Shown piece by piece: positions 19,051 to 28,204 of a stretch of DNA of 53,783 nucleotides. Source of the DNA: Actinomycetota bacterium (GTDB lineage Bacteria > Actinomycetota > Actinomycetes > Streptosporangiales > Streptosporangiaceae); the NCBI GenBank assembly GCA_027314515.1, contig DAHVAR010000218.1, forward strand, positions 1 to 53,783. The letters are read 5' to 3'. Under the pieces are notes generated by a model. That model saw only the letters and a list, made by a program, of their open reading frames with translations, had not been told where the DNA came from and made no database searches. Numbering within the stretch: position 1 is the stretch's first letter; every line of letters starts with the position of its first letter. The translations under genes were made by a program, and so were the position numbers.

Positions 19051-20078
19051 CCACATTCGCCCGTGCCATCGGGCGCTATCTCGACCACCTGGCGGTAGAG
19101 CGCGGCCTCGCCGAGCACACGCTGCAGGCTTACCGGCGCGACCTGCGGCGTTACGCCGCCACCCTCGCGGCGGCTGGGCGAATCGAGATCGAGCAGGTCA
19201 GCACGCAGGACGTGGCAGACTTCCTGGCCGGACTCCGGGAAGGTGACGAGAACCATCCGCCGCTGGCGGCAAGCTCCGCCGGGCGTACGGTAGTCGCGGT
19301 CCGCGGCCTGCATGCCTTCGCGCTAGCGGACGGCATGACCAGCAGCGATCCGGCGAAGTCAGTCCGGCCGCCGACGCCTCCCCGCAGGCTGCCCAAGGCG
19401 ATCTCTATTGCCGAGGTGGAGCGCCTGCTGGCGGCGGCCGGCGCCGGCCAGGCCGCCCTGCGCGACCGGGCGCTGCTCGAGCTGCTGTACGGGACCGGCG
19501 CGCGCATTTCGGAGGCGGTCGGCCTCGATGTCGATGACGTGGAGCTCTCCGGCGAGTCACGGGCGGAGTCAGTGGCCGGGATCGTCAGGCTGAACGGCAA
19601 AGGCGGCAAGCAGCGCCTGGTCCCGGTAGGCAGCTTCGCGCGGGACGCGGTCAATGCGTACCTGGTGCGGGCCCGGCCCGCGCTGGCTGCGGCATCCGGG
19701 CGCGGTCAGCCCAGTCCCGCGCTGTTCCTGAATGCCCGCGGCGGCCGGCTCACCCGGCAGGGTGCCTGGGGCGCGCTGCGGGCGGCGGCGAGCCGGGCCG
19801 CGCTCGCCGAGGTGTCACCGCACGTGCTGCGGCACTCGTTCGCCACCCACCTGCTCGACGGCGGCGCGGACGTGCGGGTGGTCCAGGAACTCCTTGGGCA
19901 CGCGTCGGTGACGACGACCCAGGCCTACACCCTCGTCACCGTCGACAAGCTCCGCGAGGTATATGCCGGCGCGCACCCGCGCGCGGCCGGCCAGCGGCCG
20001 GGCACTGTGCCTGCCCGCTGGGTCCTGTGCCCGCCCCCGGGCGGTGCGCCTGGAGGTACTGAATCGGGCGCCGGGTAA
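19047..20078 (+). CDS. xerD: tyrosine recombinase XerD, probable CTG start
   Basis: Site-specific recombinase that resolves chromosome dimers at dif together with XerC. The complete N-terminal SAM-like domain ([31 protein letters not shown]) exists only if translation starts at CTG 19047. That CTG lies 6 nt after a perfect GGAGGT and overlaps the ald stop as CTGA. No ATG, GTG or TTG is available in frame before the domain; the first GTG (19212) would cut it in half. Catalytic residues are R153 (GTGARISE), K185 (GKGGKQR), H259 and R262 (HVLRHSF), H285 (LGHAS) and nucleophile Y294 (TQAYT). About 30 extra residues of low complexity follow the usual end. Confidence 0.93.
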   Translation: MTTFARAIGRYLDHLAVERGLAEHTLQAYRRDLRRYAATLAAAGRIEIEQVSTQDVADFLAGLREGDENHPPLAASSAGRTVVAVRGLHAFALADGMTSSDPAKSVRPPTPPRRLPKAISIAEVERLLAAAGAGQAALRDRALLELLYGTGARISEAVGLDVDDVELSGESRAESVAGIVRLNGKGGKQRLVPVGSFARDAVNAYLVRARPALAAASGRGQPSPALFLNARGGRLTRQGAWGALRAAASRAALAEVSPHVLRHSFATHLLDGGADVRVVQELLGHASVTTTQAYTLVTVDKLREVYAGAHPRAAGQRPGTVPARWVLCPPPGGAPGGTESGAG

Positions 20079-20157
20079 TCAAAATACCACGTAAATATAG
20101 ACAAAACCAGATTAATATGCGCATGTGCTTCATTTGCTCCTCGCACGGTGTGGCGGC

Positions 20158-20186
20158 TTGCCGGCCACGGCCATAGCGCCTAGAGT
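20158..20186 (+). promoter_or_regulatory. parA promoter, TTGCCG-N17-TAGAGT
   Basis: TTGCCG (20158-20163) and TAGAGT (20181-20186) have ideal 17-base spacing. Transcription would start near 20193, and a leader with GGGAGGTG precedes the GTG of parA. An unusually A/T-rich stretch (20079-20145) lies just upstream. Confidence 0.5.
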
Positions 20187-20236
20187 CGCTGTTCCAGTGA
20201 GCGCATTCGCGCTAGCCGCCGGGAGGTGCGGTCGCT

Positions 20237-21139
20237 GTGTCAGCATCCCAAATCCTCGAGGCCAGGCCCGGCCCGGTAGGACCGACCGGGCGGCCGGTGC
20301 CGGTGTTCCCCGAACCTGAGCCGCTGGTCGTGCACGGGCCGGCGCGCATCGCCGCTATCTGCAATCAGAAGGGCGGCGTCGGCAAGACCACGACGACCAT
20401 CAACCTCGGCGCAGCGCTTGCTGAGCACGGCCGCCGCGTGCTGCTGGTCGACTTCGACCCGCAGGGTGCGTTGTCGGTCGGTCTCGGAGTCCAGCCGCAT
20501 GAGCTGGACGCGACCGTGTACAACCTGCTGATGGAGCGCAGCCTGACCGCGCACGACGTGATCATCAAGACCCGCGTCGACGGCATGGACCTGATGCCGA
20601 GCAATATCGACCTGTCCGGGGCCGAAGTGCAGCTCGTGCACGAGGTAGGCCGCGAGTTCGTCCTCGGCCGCGTGCTGCAGCCGGTGGTGCCGGATTACGA
20701 CGTCATCCTCATCGACTGCCAGCCCTCACTGGGCCTGCTGACCGTTAATGCCCTGGCCTGCGCTGACGGCGTGCTCGTGCCGCTGGAGTGCGAGTACTTC
20801 GCGCTTCGCGGCGTAGCGCTGCTGATGGAGACCATCGACAAAGTGTCCGCCAGGCTCAGCCCGAAGCTTGCCATCGACGGGCTGCTCGCGACCATGTACG
20901 ACTCACGCACGCTGCACACCAGGGAAGTGCTGGCCGGAGTCGTCCAGGGATTCGGCGACCTCGTCTTCCACACCGTCATCAGCCGGACGGTGCGCTTCCC
21001 TGACGCTACGGTGGCTGGAGAGCCGATAACCAGGTTCGATCCTGCGTGCAACGGCGCCAGCTCCTACCGTGAGCTGGCCAAGGAGGTACTGGATAGGTGG
21101 CGTCAGGGCGTTCCCGCGGCTCCCGTTCGCGCCGGGTAA
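20237..21139 (+). CDS. parA: ParA/Soj-family ATPase of the scp cluster
   Basis: A 300-residue Walker-type ATPase. After a Pro-rich N-terminus of about 35 residues comes ARIAAICNQKGGVGKTTTTINLGAAL with the deviant Walker A motif. VDFDPQG and YDVILIDCQPSLGLLT (Walker B) follow. It matches the ParA-like protein coded beside scpA and scpB in actinobacteria (Rv1708) rather than the origin-proximal ParA of the parAB operon. No ParB is near. A role with the SMC-ScpAB condensin in chromosome organisation is inferred from position. Its 3' end overlaps the next gene by 43 bases. Confidence 0.9.
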   Translation: MSASQILEARPGPVGPTGRPVPVFPEPEPLVVHGPARIAAICNQKGGVGKTTTTINLGAALAEHGRRVLLVDFDPQGALSVGLGVQPHELDATVYNLLMERSLTAHDVIIKTRVDGMDLMPSNIDLSGAEVQLVHEVGREFVLGRVLQPVVPDYDVILIDCQPSLGLLTVNALACADGVLVPLECEYFALRGVALLMETIDKVSARLSPKLAIDGLLATMYDSRTLHTREVLAGVVQGFGDLVFHTVISRTVRFPDATVAGEPITRFDPACNGASSYRELAKEVLDRWRQGVPAAPVRAG

Positions 21140-21423
21140 GCCTGCCTGGAGTCGCAGAGCTGCTGCGGCCGTCGGCGCCGAGTCCGGCGATCGAGGGCAA
21201 ACGGCAAGCGAGCGGCAGGGAAAGCCACTCACAGAAGATCACCGTCTATATGTCCGGAGCCGAACTGATTGACCTGGAACGGGCCAGGCTGGCGCTGCGG
21301 TCCTACGGCATCTCCGCCGATCGGGGGCGCATCGTCCGGGAGGCAATCACGGTCCTGCTCGCCGACCTCGACGCTCGCGGCGAGACCGGCCTGCTCGCGG
21401 AGCGGTTGCGCGAGACCACGTGA
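21097..21423 (+). CDS. small basic protein with a possible ribbon-helix-helix fold, between parA and scpA
   Basis: A 108-residue protein with a basic, disordered N-terminus (ASGRSRGSRSRRVSL) and a C-terminal part KITVYMSGAELIDLERARLALRSYGISADRGRIVREAITVLLADL. The short strand followed by two helices resembles ribbon-helix-helix DNA-binding proteins. It starts at a GTG inside the end of parA, with GGAGG 11 nt upstream, and its stop overlaps the GTG of scpA, so the three genes are translationally coupled. The exact function is unknown; a DNA-binding helper of the ParA-ScpAB module is a reasonable guess. Confidence 0.75.
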   Translation: MASGRSRGSRSRRVSLPGVAELLRPSAPSPAIEGKRQASGRESHSQKITVYMSGAELIDLERARLALRSYGISADRGRIVREAITVLLADLDARGETGLLAERLRETT

Positions 21424-22280
21424 CGGCCACCGATAGCGTGCACGACGGGGAGGACACGGACCAGCGCGCAGCGGACGAGCCGAGCGTGCCCGGACCGGAC
21501 GGCGCGGCCGGCTTCCAGGTGCACCTGGACGTCTTCGAGGGCCCGTTCGACCTGTTGCTCGTCTTGATCGCCAAGCACAAGCTGGACATCACCGAGATAG
21601 CGCTGTCCAGCGTGACCGACGAGTTCATCGGCTACATCAGGGCGCTGTCCGGCCAGTGGGACCTGGACCAGGCCAGCTATTTCCTGGTCGTCGCCGCGAC
21701 GCTGCTGGACCTCAAGGCGGCCCGGTTGCTGCCCTCCGGTGAGGTTGACGACGAGGAGGACCTGGCGCTGCTGGAGGCCAGGGACCTGCTGTTCGCCAGG
21801 CTGTTGCAGTACCGCGCGTACAAGGAAGTGGCCAGCGTGCTGGCCGGGCGGATAGCCGCCGAGGGGCGCCGGTACCCGCGGCGGGTGCCGATGGAGCCGC
21901 GGTTCGCCGAACTGCTGCCAGAAGTGCTCATCGGCATCGGGGCCGCGGAGTTCGCCGCGATTGCCGCCAGGGTGCTGGCGCCACGCAAGCCGCCCACGGT
22001 CTCAACGGCACACCTGCACGTCCCGCGGACCTCGGTGCGGGAGCAGGCTGAGATAATACTGGCGCGGCTGCGCAGGCTGCGCCGGGCGACGTTCCGGCAG
22101 CTCAGTGCCGACTGCGCCGGAACCTATGAGGTAGTGGCGCGGTTCCTGGCCGTGCTCGAGCTCTACCGGGACGGAATCATCAGCCTGGATCAGCTAGCCC
22201 CGCTGGACGATCTGTTCGTCTCCTGGACGGACCAGGGTGAGCACGGCGTTCGACATGATCACGAGGAATACGATGGATAA
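21420..22280 (+). CDS. scpA: segregation and condensation protein A
   Basis: The kleisin subunit of bacterial condensin, which bridges the SMC heads and binds ScpB. It has 286 residues. The N-terminal SMC-neck-binding helices are in GFQVHLDVFEGPFDLLLVLIAKHKLDITEIALSSV, the family signature. The C-terminal winged helix begins near RTSVREQAEIILARLRRLRRATFRQL. The start is GTG in a GTGA overlap with the preceding gene. The first 30 residues are acidic and disordered. Confidence 0.96.
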   Translation: MTATDSVHDGEDTDQRAADEPSVPGPDGAAGFQVHLDVFEGPFDLLLVLIAKHKLDITEIALSSVTDEFIGYIRALSGQWDLDQASYFLVVAATLLDLKAARLLPSGEVDDEEDLALLEARDLLFARLLQYRAYKEVASVLAGRIAAEGRRYPRRVPMEPRFAELLPEVLIGIGAAEFAAIAARVLAPRKPPTVSTAHLHVPRTSVREQAEIILARLRRLRRATFRQLSADCAGTYEVVARFLAVLELYRDGIISLDQLAPLDDLFVSWTDQGEHGVRHDHEEYDG

Positions 22281-22884
22281 CGGGCTAGCCCCGGACGAGC
22301 CGACCGAGCCGACCGAGCCGATTGAGCCGGCAGCCGGGCTGCGGATGAGCCTGGAAGCAGTGCTGCTGGTCGCCGACGAGCCGGTGGGCGAGCGAGCGCT
22401 GGCCGAGGTCACCGGACAGCCGGAGGACGCGGTCGCGGCGGCGCTACGCGATCTCGCCGCCGAGTACACCGCCGGGCAGCGCGGCTTCGACCTGCGCGAG
22501 GTCGGCGGCGGCTGGCGGCTCTACACCAGGGACGAGTGCGCCGCGGTAGTCGAGCGGTTCGTGAGCAGCGGGCAGGAGATCAGGCTCACCCAGGCGGCGC
22601 TGGAGACCCTGGCCGTTGTCGCTTACCGTCAGCCGGTCAGCCGCGCACGGGTCTCCGCGGTCCGCGGCGTCAACTGCGACGGGGTCATGCGCACGCTTGT
22701 CCTGCGCGGCCTGGTCGAGGAGGCCGGTAACGAGCCGGAGACCGGCGCGATCTTGTTCCGGACGACCGGCTACTTCCTGGAGCGACTTGGCCTGGCCCGG
22801 CTGTCTGATCTACCGGACCTTGCCCCGTTCCTGCCTGATGAGCTGGATGAGGAACTCGACCTCGGCCATGACGCCGCCAGGTAG
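22273..22884 (+). CDS. scpB: segregation and condensation protein B
   Basis: Partner of ScpA in condensin; a dimer of tandem winged-helix domains. The core starts LRMSLEAVLLVADEPVGERALAEVTG and includes the signature TQAALETLAVVAYRQPVSRARVSAVRGVN. ATG 22273 was preferred because GAGGA sits 5 nt upstream and the overlap with scpA is 8 bases. GTG 22237 would add 12 residues without homology. A PTEPTEPIEP repeat lies in the N-terminal tail. The 3' end overlaps rluB by 17 bases. Confidence 0.95.
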   Translation: MDNGLAPDEPTEPTEPIEPAAGLRMSLEAVLLVADEPVGERALAEVTGQPEDAVAAALRDLAAEYTAGQRGFDLREVGGGWRLYTRDECAAVVERFVSSGQEIRLTQAALETLAVVAYRQPVSRARVSAVRGVNCDGVMRTLVLRGLVEEAGNEPETGAILFRTTGYFLERLGLARLSDLPDLAPFLPDELDEELDLGHDAAR

Positions 22885-23764
22885 CCGGCGCCGTCCCGGC
22901 AGGACGCCCGGTGGCCTGAGCCCCGCGGACCTCGCCAGGGCGCGTGCGGCAGCGGCAAGCCTGGGCCCGGACTTTGACTCCGGCGATGACTTCGGCGGCG
23001 CCGAAGGCTCCGGTGAGCGGGACTCGCTCACGAACGTGCCCGGCGGCGTCCGCCTCCAGAAAGTGCTGGCAGCGGCCGGCGTTGGCAGCAGGCGGCAGTG
23101 CGAGGAGCTGATCGCGGCCGGCCGGGTGGAGGTCGACGGCGAAGTCGTGCGCAGGTTCGGGGCCAGGGTCGATCCGAAGCATCAGGTGATCAGGGTAGAT
23201 GGCCGCCGGATCCCGGCGAGCGAGGACCTGGTCTATGTCGCGCTGAACAAGCCGGCCGGCGTGCTTACCTCGATGTCCGACAGCAGGGGCCGCGCGACCA
23301 TGACCGACCTGCTCGGCGGCATCGACGAGCGGCTGTTCCACGTGGGGCGCCTCGACTATGACACCGAGGGCCTGATGCTGCTGATGAATGACGGCGAGCT
23401 TGCCCACCGGCTGGCGCATCCGCGCTTCGGCGTGCCGAAGACCTATCTGGCGGACGTACCCGGCCCGGTGCCGCGCGACCTGGGCCGCCAGCTGATCTCC
23501 GGGATCGAGCTGGACGACGGCATCGCCAGCGCGGATAAGTTCCGGGTGGTGGAGCAGGCAGGAGGCCGCGCGCTGGTGGAGATTACCCTGCATGAGGGAC
23601 GCAAGCACATCGTCAGGCGGATGCTCGCGGCCACCGGGCACCCGGTGAGCAGGCTCGTCAGGACTCAGGTGGGGCCGGTTTCGCTAGGCTCGCTGCGGCC
23701 GGGCACGACCAGGCGGCTGACGACAAAGGAAGTCGGCGACCTGTACGCCGCGGTGGGCCTGTGA
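22868..23764 (+). CDS. rluB: 23S rRNA pseudouridine synthase, RluB family
   Basis: A 298-residue enzyme that isomerises a uridine in 23S rRNA. A basic, Gly/Pro/Ala-rich N-terminus (about 60 residues) precedes an S4 RNA-binding domain (VRLQKVLAAAGVGSRRQCEELIAAGRVEVDG). The catalytic domain follows, with D163 in GRLDYDTEGLMLLMNDGELA and the closing EGRKHIVRRML motif. The start ATG is within scpB. The scpA-scpB-rluB order is conserved in actinobacteria. Confidence 0.95.
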   Translation: MTPPGSRRRPGRTPGGLSPADLARARAAAASLGPDFDSGDDFGGAEGSGERDSLTNVPGGVRLQKVLAAAGVGSRRQCEELIAAGRVEVDGEVVRRFGARVDPKHQVIRVDGRRIPASEDLVYVALNKPAGVLTSMSDSRGRATMTDLLGGIDERLFHVGRLDYDTEGLMLLMNDGELAHRLAHPRFGVPKTYLADVPGPVPRDLGRQLISGIELDDGIASADKFRVVEQAGGRALVEITLHEGRKHIVRRMLAATGHPVSRLVRTQVGPVSLGSLRPGTTRRLTTKEVGDLYAAVGL

Positions 23765-23803
23765 CGCCGTCTGGTGCCACCGGCCGGAGCAGGAGGAGAT
23801 AAG

Positions 23804-24166
23804 TTGGCTGTCCGTGCAGTTCGCGGCGCTGTCCAGGTAGGCGGGAACGACCGGGCTGAGATCCTGGCGGGCACTGCCGAGCTGGTTACCGAGGTGATGA
23901 GCCGGAACGAGCTGAGCACTGATGACGTCATCAGCGTCATCTTCACCGCGACGCCTGACCTGGATGCCGAGTTCCCCGCGCTTGCTGCCCGCAAGCTGGG
24001 CTTCCAGGAGGTGCCCCTGTTGTGCGCCGCCGAGATCGACGTGCCGGGCGCCATGCCGCACGTAGTGCGGCTGATGATGCACATCGAGACGGCCAAGCCG
24101 CGGTCGGCGATGCAGCATGTGTACTTGCATGGCGCCGCAGCGCTCCGGCTGGATATCGCTCAGTGA
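23804..24166 (+). CDS. aroH: chorismate mutase, AroH type
   Basis: Converts chorismate to prephenate at the branch to phenylalanine and tyrosine. This is the small trimeric AroH class (120 residues), not the helical AroQ class. VRAVRGAVQVGGNDRAEILAGTAELV..MMSRNEL and the SVIFTATPDLDAEFPALAAR segment carry the family Arg and Glu residues. LCAAEIDVPGAMPHVVRLMMH and HVYLHGAAALR complete it. The start is TTG 23804 with AGGAGGAG upstream. Its TGA overlaps the GTG of tyrA, which uses the product. Confidence 0.94.
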   Translation: MAVRAVRGAVQVGGNDRAEILAGTAELVTEVMSRNELSTDDVISVIFTATPDLDAEFPALAARKLGFQEVPLLCAAEIDVPGAMPHVVRLMMHIETAKPRSAMQHVYLHGAAALRLDIAQ

Positions 24167-25296
24167 CTGGTCCGGCTCCGGCCGGCTCGCCCGGAGCCGA
24201 ACCGGCCCAGCCCGTCAGCGCCGTCGTGGTGGGAACGGGCCTGATCGGCACATCGATTGCCCTGGCGCTCCGCGAGCGGGGCGTCAGCGTGTGGCTGGCC
24301 GATCGCGACCCCGCGGCCTCGCGCCTGGCCGCCGACCTCGGTGCCGGGCAGCCCTTGCCGGCTGACGGAGTGCCCGGCGGCCCGGCGGACGTGGCCGTCC
24401 TCGCGGTGCCGCCCGACGCCGTCGCCAGTGAGCTGCGGGCCGCCCAGTCCCGCAGGCTGGCGCGCTGTTACACCGACGTGGCAAGCGTCAAGGAGTTGCC
24501 GCTGGCCGGTGCCCGCGCGCTGGGCTGTGACCTGACCAGCTACGTTCCCGGTCATCCGCTGTCGGGCCGGGAGCGTTCCGGTCCGGCGGCCGCCAAGGCG
24601 GACTTGTTCGTCGGCCGCCCGTGGGTAGTCTGCCCGCAGCCAGAAAACGATGACAGAACCCTTCTTCTGGTAACGGGCCTTGCCCGAGCCTGCGGTGCCG
24701 TCCCGGTCGCGGCGAAGACAGCTGAGCATGACCAGTGGGTGGCGCTGGTGTCGCACGCGCCGCACGTGGTTGCCGCGGCAATGGCCGCCAGACTTGAGCT
24801 GGCCCCGGCAAGCGCGCTGGCGCTGGCTGGCCAGGGCCTGCGAGACGTCACCCGGATCGCGGCATCGGGCTCTCAGATGTGGCTGCAGATCCTGACCGCC
24901 AACGCCGGTCCGGCCGGAGCGGTGCTCCGCGCGGTCGCCACCGAGCTGGCTGCGGCCGCGGACGCGCTTGACTGCCTGGCGGCAGGCGCGGAGCAGGGTG
25001 CTCAGCACATCGCCGCCCTGCTGGAACGCGGGAGCGCCGGGGTCGGGCGCCTGCCCGGAAAGCACGGCGGGCCGGCCAGAGGGTTCGCGCCCGTCCAGGT
25101 CGTGATCCCCGACCAGCCTGGCGAGCTGGCGCGGCTGTTCCAGGTTGCGGGAGCGGCGGGCATCAATATCGAGGACATCACCATCGAGCATTCGCCTGGC
25201 CTGCCGGTCGGCGTGGCGGAGCTGTGGGTCCGGCCAGAAGGAGTAACCCCGCTGTCTGAGGCGCTGGCGGCCAGCGGCTGGCCAGTTCGCCGGTAA
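24163..25296 (+). CDS. tyrA: prephenate dehydrogenase
   Basis: Oxidative decarboxylation of prephenate to 4-hydroxyphenylpyruvate on the way to tyrosine. It has 377 residues. The N-terminal Rossmann fold is SAVVVGTGLIGTSIALALRERG. The conserved substrate-site segments are DVASVKE and PGHPLSGRERSGP with the catalytic His. The helical dimerisation domain contains HDQWVALVSHAPHVVA. A C-terminal ACT-type domain (about 305-377, VQVVIPDQPGELARLFQVAG) suggests feedback control by tyrosine. GTG 24163 forms a GTGA overlap with aroH, so the two steps are coupled. Confidence 0.95.
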   Translation: MTGPAPAGSPGAEPAQPVSAVVVGTGLIGTSIALALRERGVSVWLADRDPAASRLAADLGAGQPLPADGVPGGPADVAVLAVPPDAVASELRAAQSRRLARCYTDVASVKELPLAGARALGCDLTSYVPGHPLSGRERSGPAAAKADLFVGRPWVVCPQPENDDRTLLLVTGLARACGAVPVAAKTAEHDQWVALVSHAPHVVAAAMAARLELAPASALALAGQGLRDVTRIAASGSQMWLQILTANAGPAGAVLRAVATELAAAADALDCLAAGAEQGAQHIAALLERGSAGVGRLPGKHGGPARGFAPVQVVIPDQPGELARLFQVAGAAGINIEDITIEHSPGLPVGVAELWVRPEGVTPLSEALAASGWPVRR

Positions 25297-25299
25297 CCT
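25294..25299 (+). promoter_or_regulatory. -10 box TAACCT for leaderless cmk
   Basis: TAACCT overlaps the tyrA stop codon and ends 7 nt before the GTG of cmk. No ribosome binding site is present. cmk-der can therefore be transcribed separately from the upstream operon. Confidence 0.45.
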
Positions 25300-25305
25300 T
25301 GCCTG

Positions 25306-26052
25306 GTGACCGAATCAGCTGCCTGGATGGTATCTACCGGCGTGGATGAAATGCGGTGTTATGTCGGGCAGCCTGCGCCGGTGATCGCGATGGATGGCCC
25401 GGCCGGCTCGGGGAAGTCGACGGCGGCCCGGCGCGTCGCTGCCGAACTTGGCCTGCGCTACCTGGACACCGGCGCGATGTACCGGGCGCTGACCTGGTGG
25501 CTGCTGTGCCGCTCGGTGGACCTCACCGACACCGCGGCCGTGCTGGCGCGAATTTCCGAGCCGCGGATCTGCGTCGGGACCGACCCCGTGGCCCCGCAGG
25601 TCACCGTCGACGGGCAGGATGTGGCCGCGGTCATCAGGACCCGCGAGGTGTCCAACTCGGTCTCTGCGGTGGCCGCGATACCGGAGGTCCGGCGGATGCT
25701 GATCGGCATGCAGCGGGGCATCATCGCCGCCGCCGTCGCAGCGGGCGCCGGCATCGTGGCGGAAGGGCGCGACATCGGCACCGTGGTCACGCCGGACGCG
25801 GTGGTGAAGGTCTTCCTCACGGCCAGCGAGGACGTCCGGGCGGAACGGCGTACCGCGGACCTGACGGCCGACCCGGCGGCGACCCTCGACACGACCAGGC
25901 GCGAGCAAGCGGCGCGGGACCGGCGAGACGCCGCCCAGATGGTGATGGCGGACGACGCGATCAAGATCGACACCAGCGGCCTGCCGCCAGACGACGTGGC
26001 CCGGCGCGTGGTCGAGATAGCCAGGGCGCGTCAGGTGGTGCCGCATGGCTGA
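25306..26052 (+). CDS. cmk: cytidylate kinase
   Basis: Phosphorylates CMP and dCMP with ATP. It has 248 residues. P-loop [11 protein letters not shown], substrate segment [13 protein letters not shown], the [13 protein letters not shown] helix, [13 protein letters not shown], and the lid ERR..D..RDRRD are present. The N-terminus has about 20 extra residues before the core; starts at later in-frame Met codons are possible, but GTG 25306 fits the leaderless promoter. Its 3' end overlaps der by 8 bases. Confidence 0.95.
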   Translation: MTESAAWMVSTGVDEMRCYVGQPAPVIAMDGPAGSGKSTAARRVAAELGLRYLDTGAMYRALTWWLLCRSVDLTDTAAVLARISEPRICVGTDPVAPQVTVDGQDVAAVIRTREVSNSVSAVAAIPEVRRMLIGMQRGIIAAAVAAGAGIVAEGRDIGTVVTPDAVVKVFLTASEDVRAERRTADLTADPAATLDTTRREQAARDRRDAAQMVMADDAIKIDTSGLPPDDVARRVVEIARARQVVPHG

Positions 26053-27448
26053 GCCCGTCGAGAGCCAGCCGGCCGTGGCAGCGGTGCCGGTCCTTGCCGT
26101 TGTCGGCAGGCCGAACGTCGGCAAGTCGACTTTGGTGAACCGGATTCTGGGCAGCAGGCAAGCAGTCGTCGAGGACACGCCGGGCGTCACCAGGGACCGC
26201 GTTACCTACGACGCGACGTGGCGCGGCCGCGCGTTCACGCTGGTGGACACCGGCGGCTGGGAGCCTTCGGTGGAAGGAACCCCGGCGCTGGCCGCGCGGG
26301 TGGCGGCGCAGGCGCGGGTCGCGGTGGACGCTGCCGATGCGGTGCTGTTCGTGGTCGACGCGGTCGTCGGCGTGACCGACGCGGACGCCGCCGTTGCCGC
26401 GGTGCTGCGCCGCTCCAGGAAGCCGGTGGTGCTGGCGGCCAACAAGGTGGACGACGCGCCGGGCGAGCCGGACATCTACTCGCTGTGGTCGCTCGGCCTG
26501 GGCGAGCCGGTACCGGTGAGCGCGCTGCATGGCCGTGGTAGCGGCGACCTGCTGGACTCGGTTCTGGACGCGCTGCCGGATGCGCCCGCAGAGCGGGACG
26601 AGGCCGAGGGCGGCCCGCGGCGGGTCGCGCTGATCGGCAGGCCGAACGTGGGCAAGTCGAGCTTGCTCAACAAGCTCGCCGGGTCGGAGCGGGTGCTCGT
26701 CGATGAGGTGGCGGGCACCACCAGGGACCCGGTCGACGAACTCGTCGAACTCGGCGGCAAGACCTGGCGGTTCGTTGACACCGCCGGCATCCGGCGGCGG
26801 GTGCGGGAGACCCAGGGCGCGGACTTCTTCGCCGCGCTCCGGACGGAGCGGGCGCTGGAGCGGGCTGAGGTGGCCGTCGTGCTCGTCGACGCAAGCCAGC
26901 CGCTTGCCGAGCAGGACCTGCGGATCATCTCGATGGTGATCGAAGCCGGCCGTGCGCTGGTCATCGCCTACAACAAGTGGGACCTGGTCGACGCCGACCG
27001 CCGGGAGCTGCTGGATAGGGAGATCGACCGGCAGCTGCACAATGCTCGCTGGGCACCGCGGGTCAACGTGTCGGCGAAGACCGGCTGGCATGTGGACCGG
27101 CTGGTCCCGGCCCTGGAACAGGCGCTGGCCGGCTGGGAGACCAGGGTTGCGACGGGACGGCTCAATGCCTGGCTGACGGCGCTGATCGCGGCGACACCGC
27201 CACCAGTGCGCGGCGGGAAGCAGCCAAAAGTGTTGTTCGCGACGCAGGCTGGCGTCAGGCCGCCGCGTTTCGTGCTGTTCACGAGCGGCTTCCTGCAGGC
27301 GGGCTACCGGCGTTTCCTCGAGCGCAGGCTACGGGAGGAATTCGGCTTCGCCGGCACCCCTGTGCACGTCACCATGCGCCTGAAGGAGAAGCGGCATAGC
27401 CGGGGGGACGCCGACCGGCGCCCTGCGCAACCCCGGCGTTCACGGTGA
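26045..27448 (+). CDS. der: ribosome biogenesis GTPase Der (EngA)
   Basis: A tandem-GTPase required for 50S subunit assembly, 467 residues. The first G domain has [13 protein letters not shown] and NKVD. The second has GRPNVGKSS near residue 199, DTAGIRRR and NKWD. The C-terminal KH-like domain ends [23 protein letters not shown]. cmk and der are adjacent in most actinobacteria. The last 80 bases overlap, tail to tail, the end of the RsbW-like gene on the other strand. Confidence 0.97.
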   Translation: MAEPVESQPAVAAVPVLAVVGRPNVGKSTLVNRILGSRQAVVEDTPGVTRDRVTYDATWRGRAFTLVDTGGWEPSVEGTPALAARVAAQARVAVDAADAVLFVVDAVVGVTDADAAVAAVLRRSRKPVVLAANKVDDAPGEPDIYSLWSLGLGEPVPVSALHGRGSGDLLDSVLDALPDAPAERDEAEGGPRRVALIGRPNVGKSSLLNKLAGSERVLVDEVAGTTRDPVDELVELGGKTWRFVDTAGIRRRVRETQGADFFAALRTERALERAEVAVVLVDASQPLAEQDLRIISMVIEAGRALVIAYNKWDLVDADRRELLDREIDRQLHNARWAPRVNVSAKTGWHVDRLVPALEQALAGWETRVATGRLNAWLTALIAATPPPVRGGKQPKVLFATQAGVRPPRFVLFTSGFLQAGYRRFLERRLREEFGFAGTPVHVTMRLKEKRHSRGDADRRPAQPRRSR

Positions 27449-27899
27449 GCCAGCACCACACCGTGGTGCCCTTGTCGCTGCGCAGGTAACCCCACTGGTC
27501 CGACAGCGTCTGCACGAGGAAGAGCCCGTGCCCGTCGGAGGCGTACGCGTCGCCGCGGACAACCGGGGTGCTGAGATCGGATCCCGCGTCGGCTACCTCG
27601 ATCCGCACACCGCCCGCCGACGCGCCGATCTCGATCGTGATGGTGCCGCCGCTGCAGCGCGAGGCGCTGTGCATTACCGCGTTCGTGACCAGCTCAGAGG
27701 TAAGCAGGACGGCGTTCTCCAGGGCTGGGTGTAATTCCCCGAGAGCCTTGGCGACGAACGCGCGAGCCTCGCGCACGTGTTCGGGTCGGCCGGGGATCGT
27801 GAGACTGCCCAGCGCCGCGACACCTGCGCGGTCGGCCGCCACTGACGCGACCGCGTAGCTCTCGCCCGCTTCGTTTTGCTGAGTGGCCGTGAATGACAT
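27369..27899 (-). CDS. RsbW-like ATP-binding protein (GHKL anti-sigma factor family)
   Basis: A 176-residue single-domain ATPase of the RsbW/SpoIIAB kind, which in actinobacteria bind sigma or anti-sigma-antagonist proteins. The N box is [14 protein letters not shown], the G1 box is VADAGSD and the G2 box is [11 protein letters not shown]1 departs from the usual DxGxG. ATG 27899 is preferred, with GGAGGGGG upstream. Genes of this kind commonly lie beside XRE/DUF397 pairs in WhiJ-type clusters of Streptomyces, as here. The C-terminal 27 residues are coded antisense to der. Confidence 0.85.
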   Translation of the reverse strand: MSFTATQQNEAGESYAVASVAADRAGVAALGSLTIPGRPEHVREARAFVAKALGELHPALENAVLLTSELVTNAVMHSASRCSGGTITIEIGASAGGVRIEVADAGSDLSTPVVRGDAYASDGHGLFLVQTLSDQWGYLRSDKGTTVWCWLTVNAGVAQGAGRRPPGYAASPSGAW

Positions 27900-27964
27900 C
27901 CCGGTCGCCCCCTCCCGCGCGGTGCCCCGGAACTGCCAGCTCAAGAACGCCGTATGAGCTATTT

Positions 27965-27978
27965 CGCCAACATTGGCG
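27965..27978. promoter_or_regulatory. palindromic operator candidate between RsbW-like and XRE genes
   Basis: CGCCAA-CA-TTGGCG is a perfect inverted repeat in the 305-base divergent gap, 66 bases before the RsbW-like start. It is a reasonable binding site for the XRE regulator coded to the right. This is inference from position and symmetry. Confidence 0.35.
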
Positions 27979-28204
27979 CGGCCCGGCCCAGGCAGCGCGG
28001 GTGACACGCCTCCCAGGTTCCATAATGATGTGCGGCCGGCGAGCCACGCAAGTGCATGGCACAAATCTGCGCCGCGAAATCGCAGATGGAATCTCACCAC
28101 GACAGGCGTTCGTGTATCGTGATCTATGGATCGATGTGAAGGCAGCCAATCTGCATTCTTGTTCAGGCTGCGCTACCGGATTCCTGCAAAAGAGGCGAGC
28201 GCCA

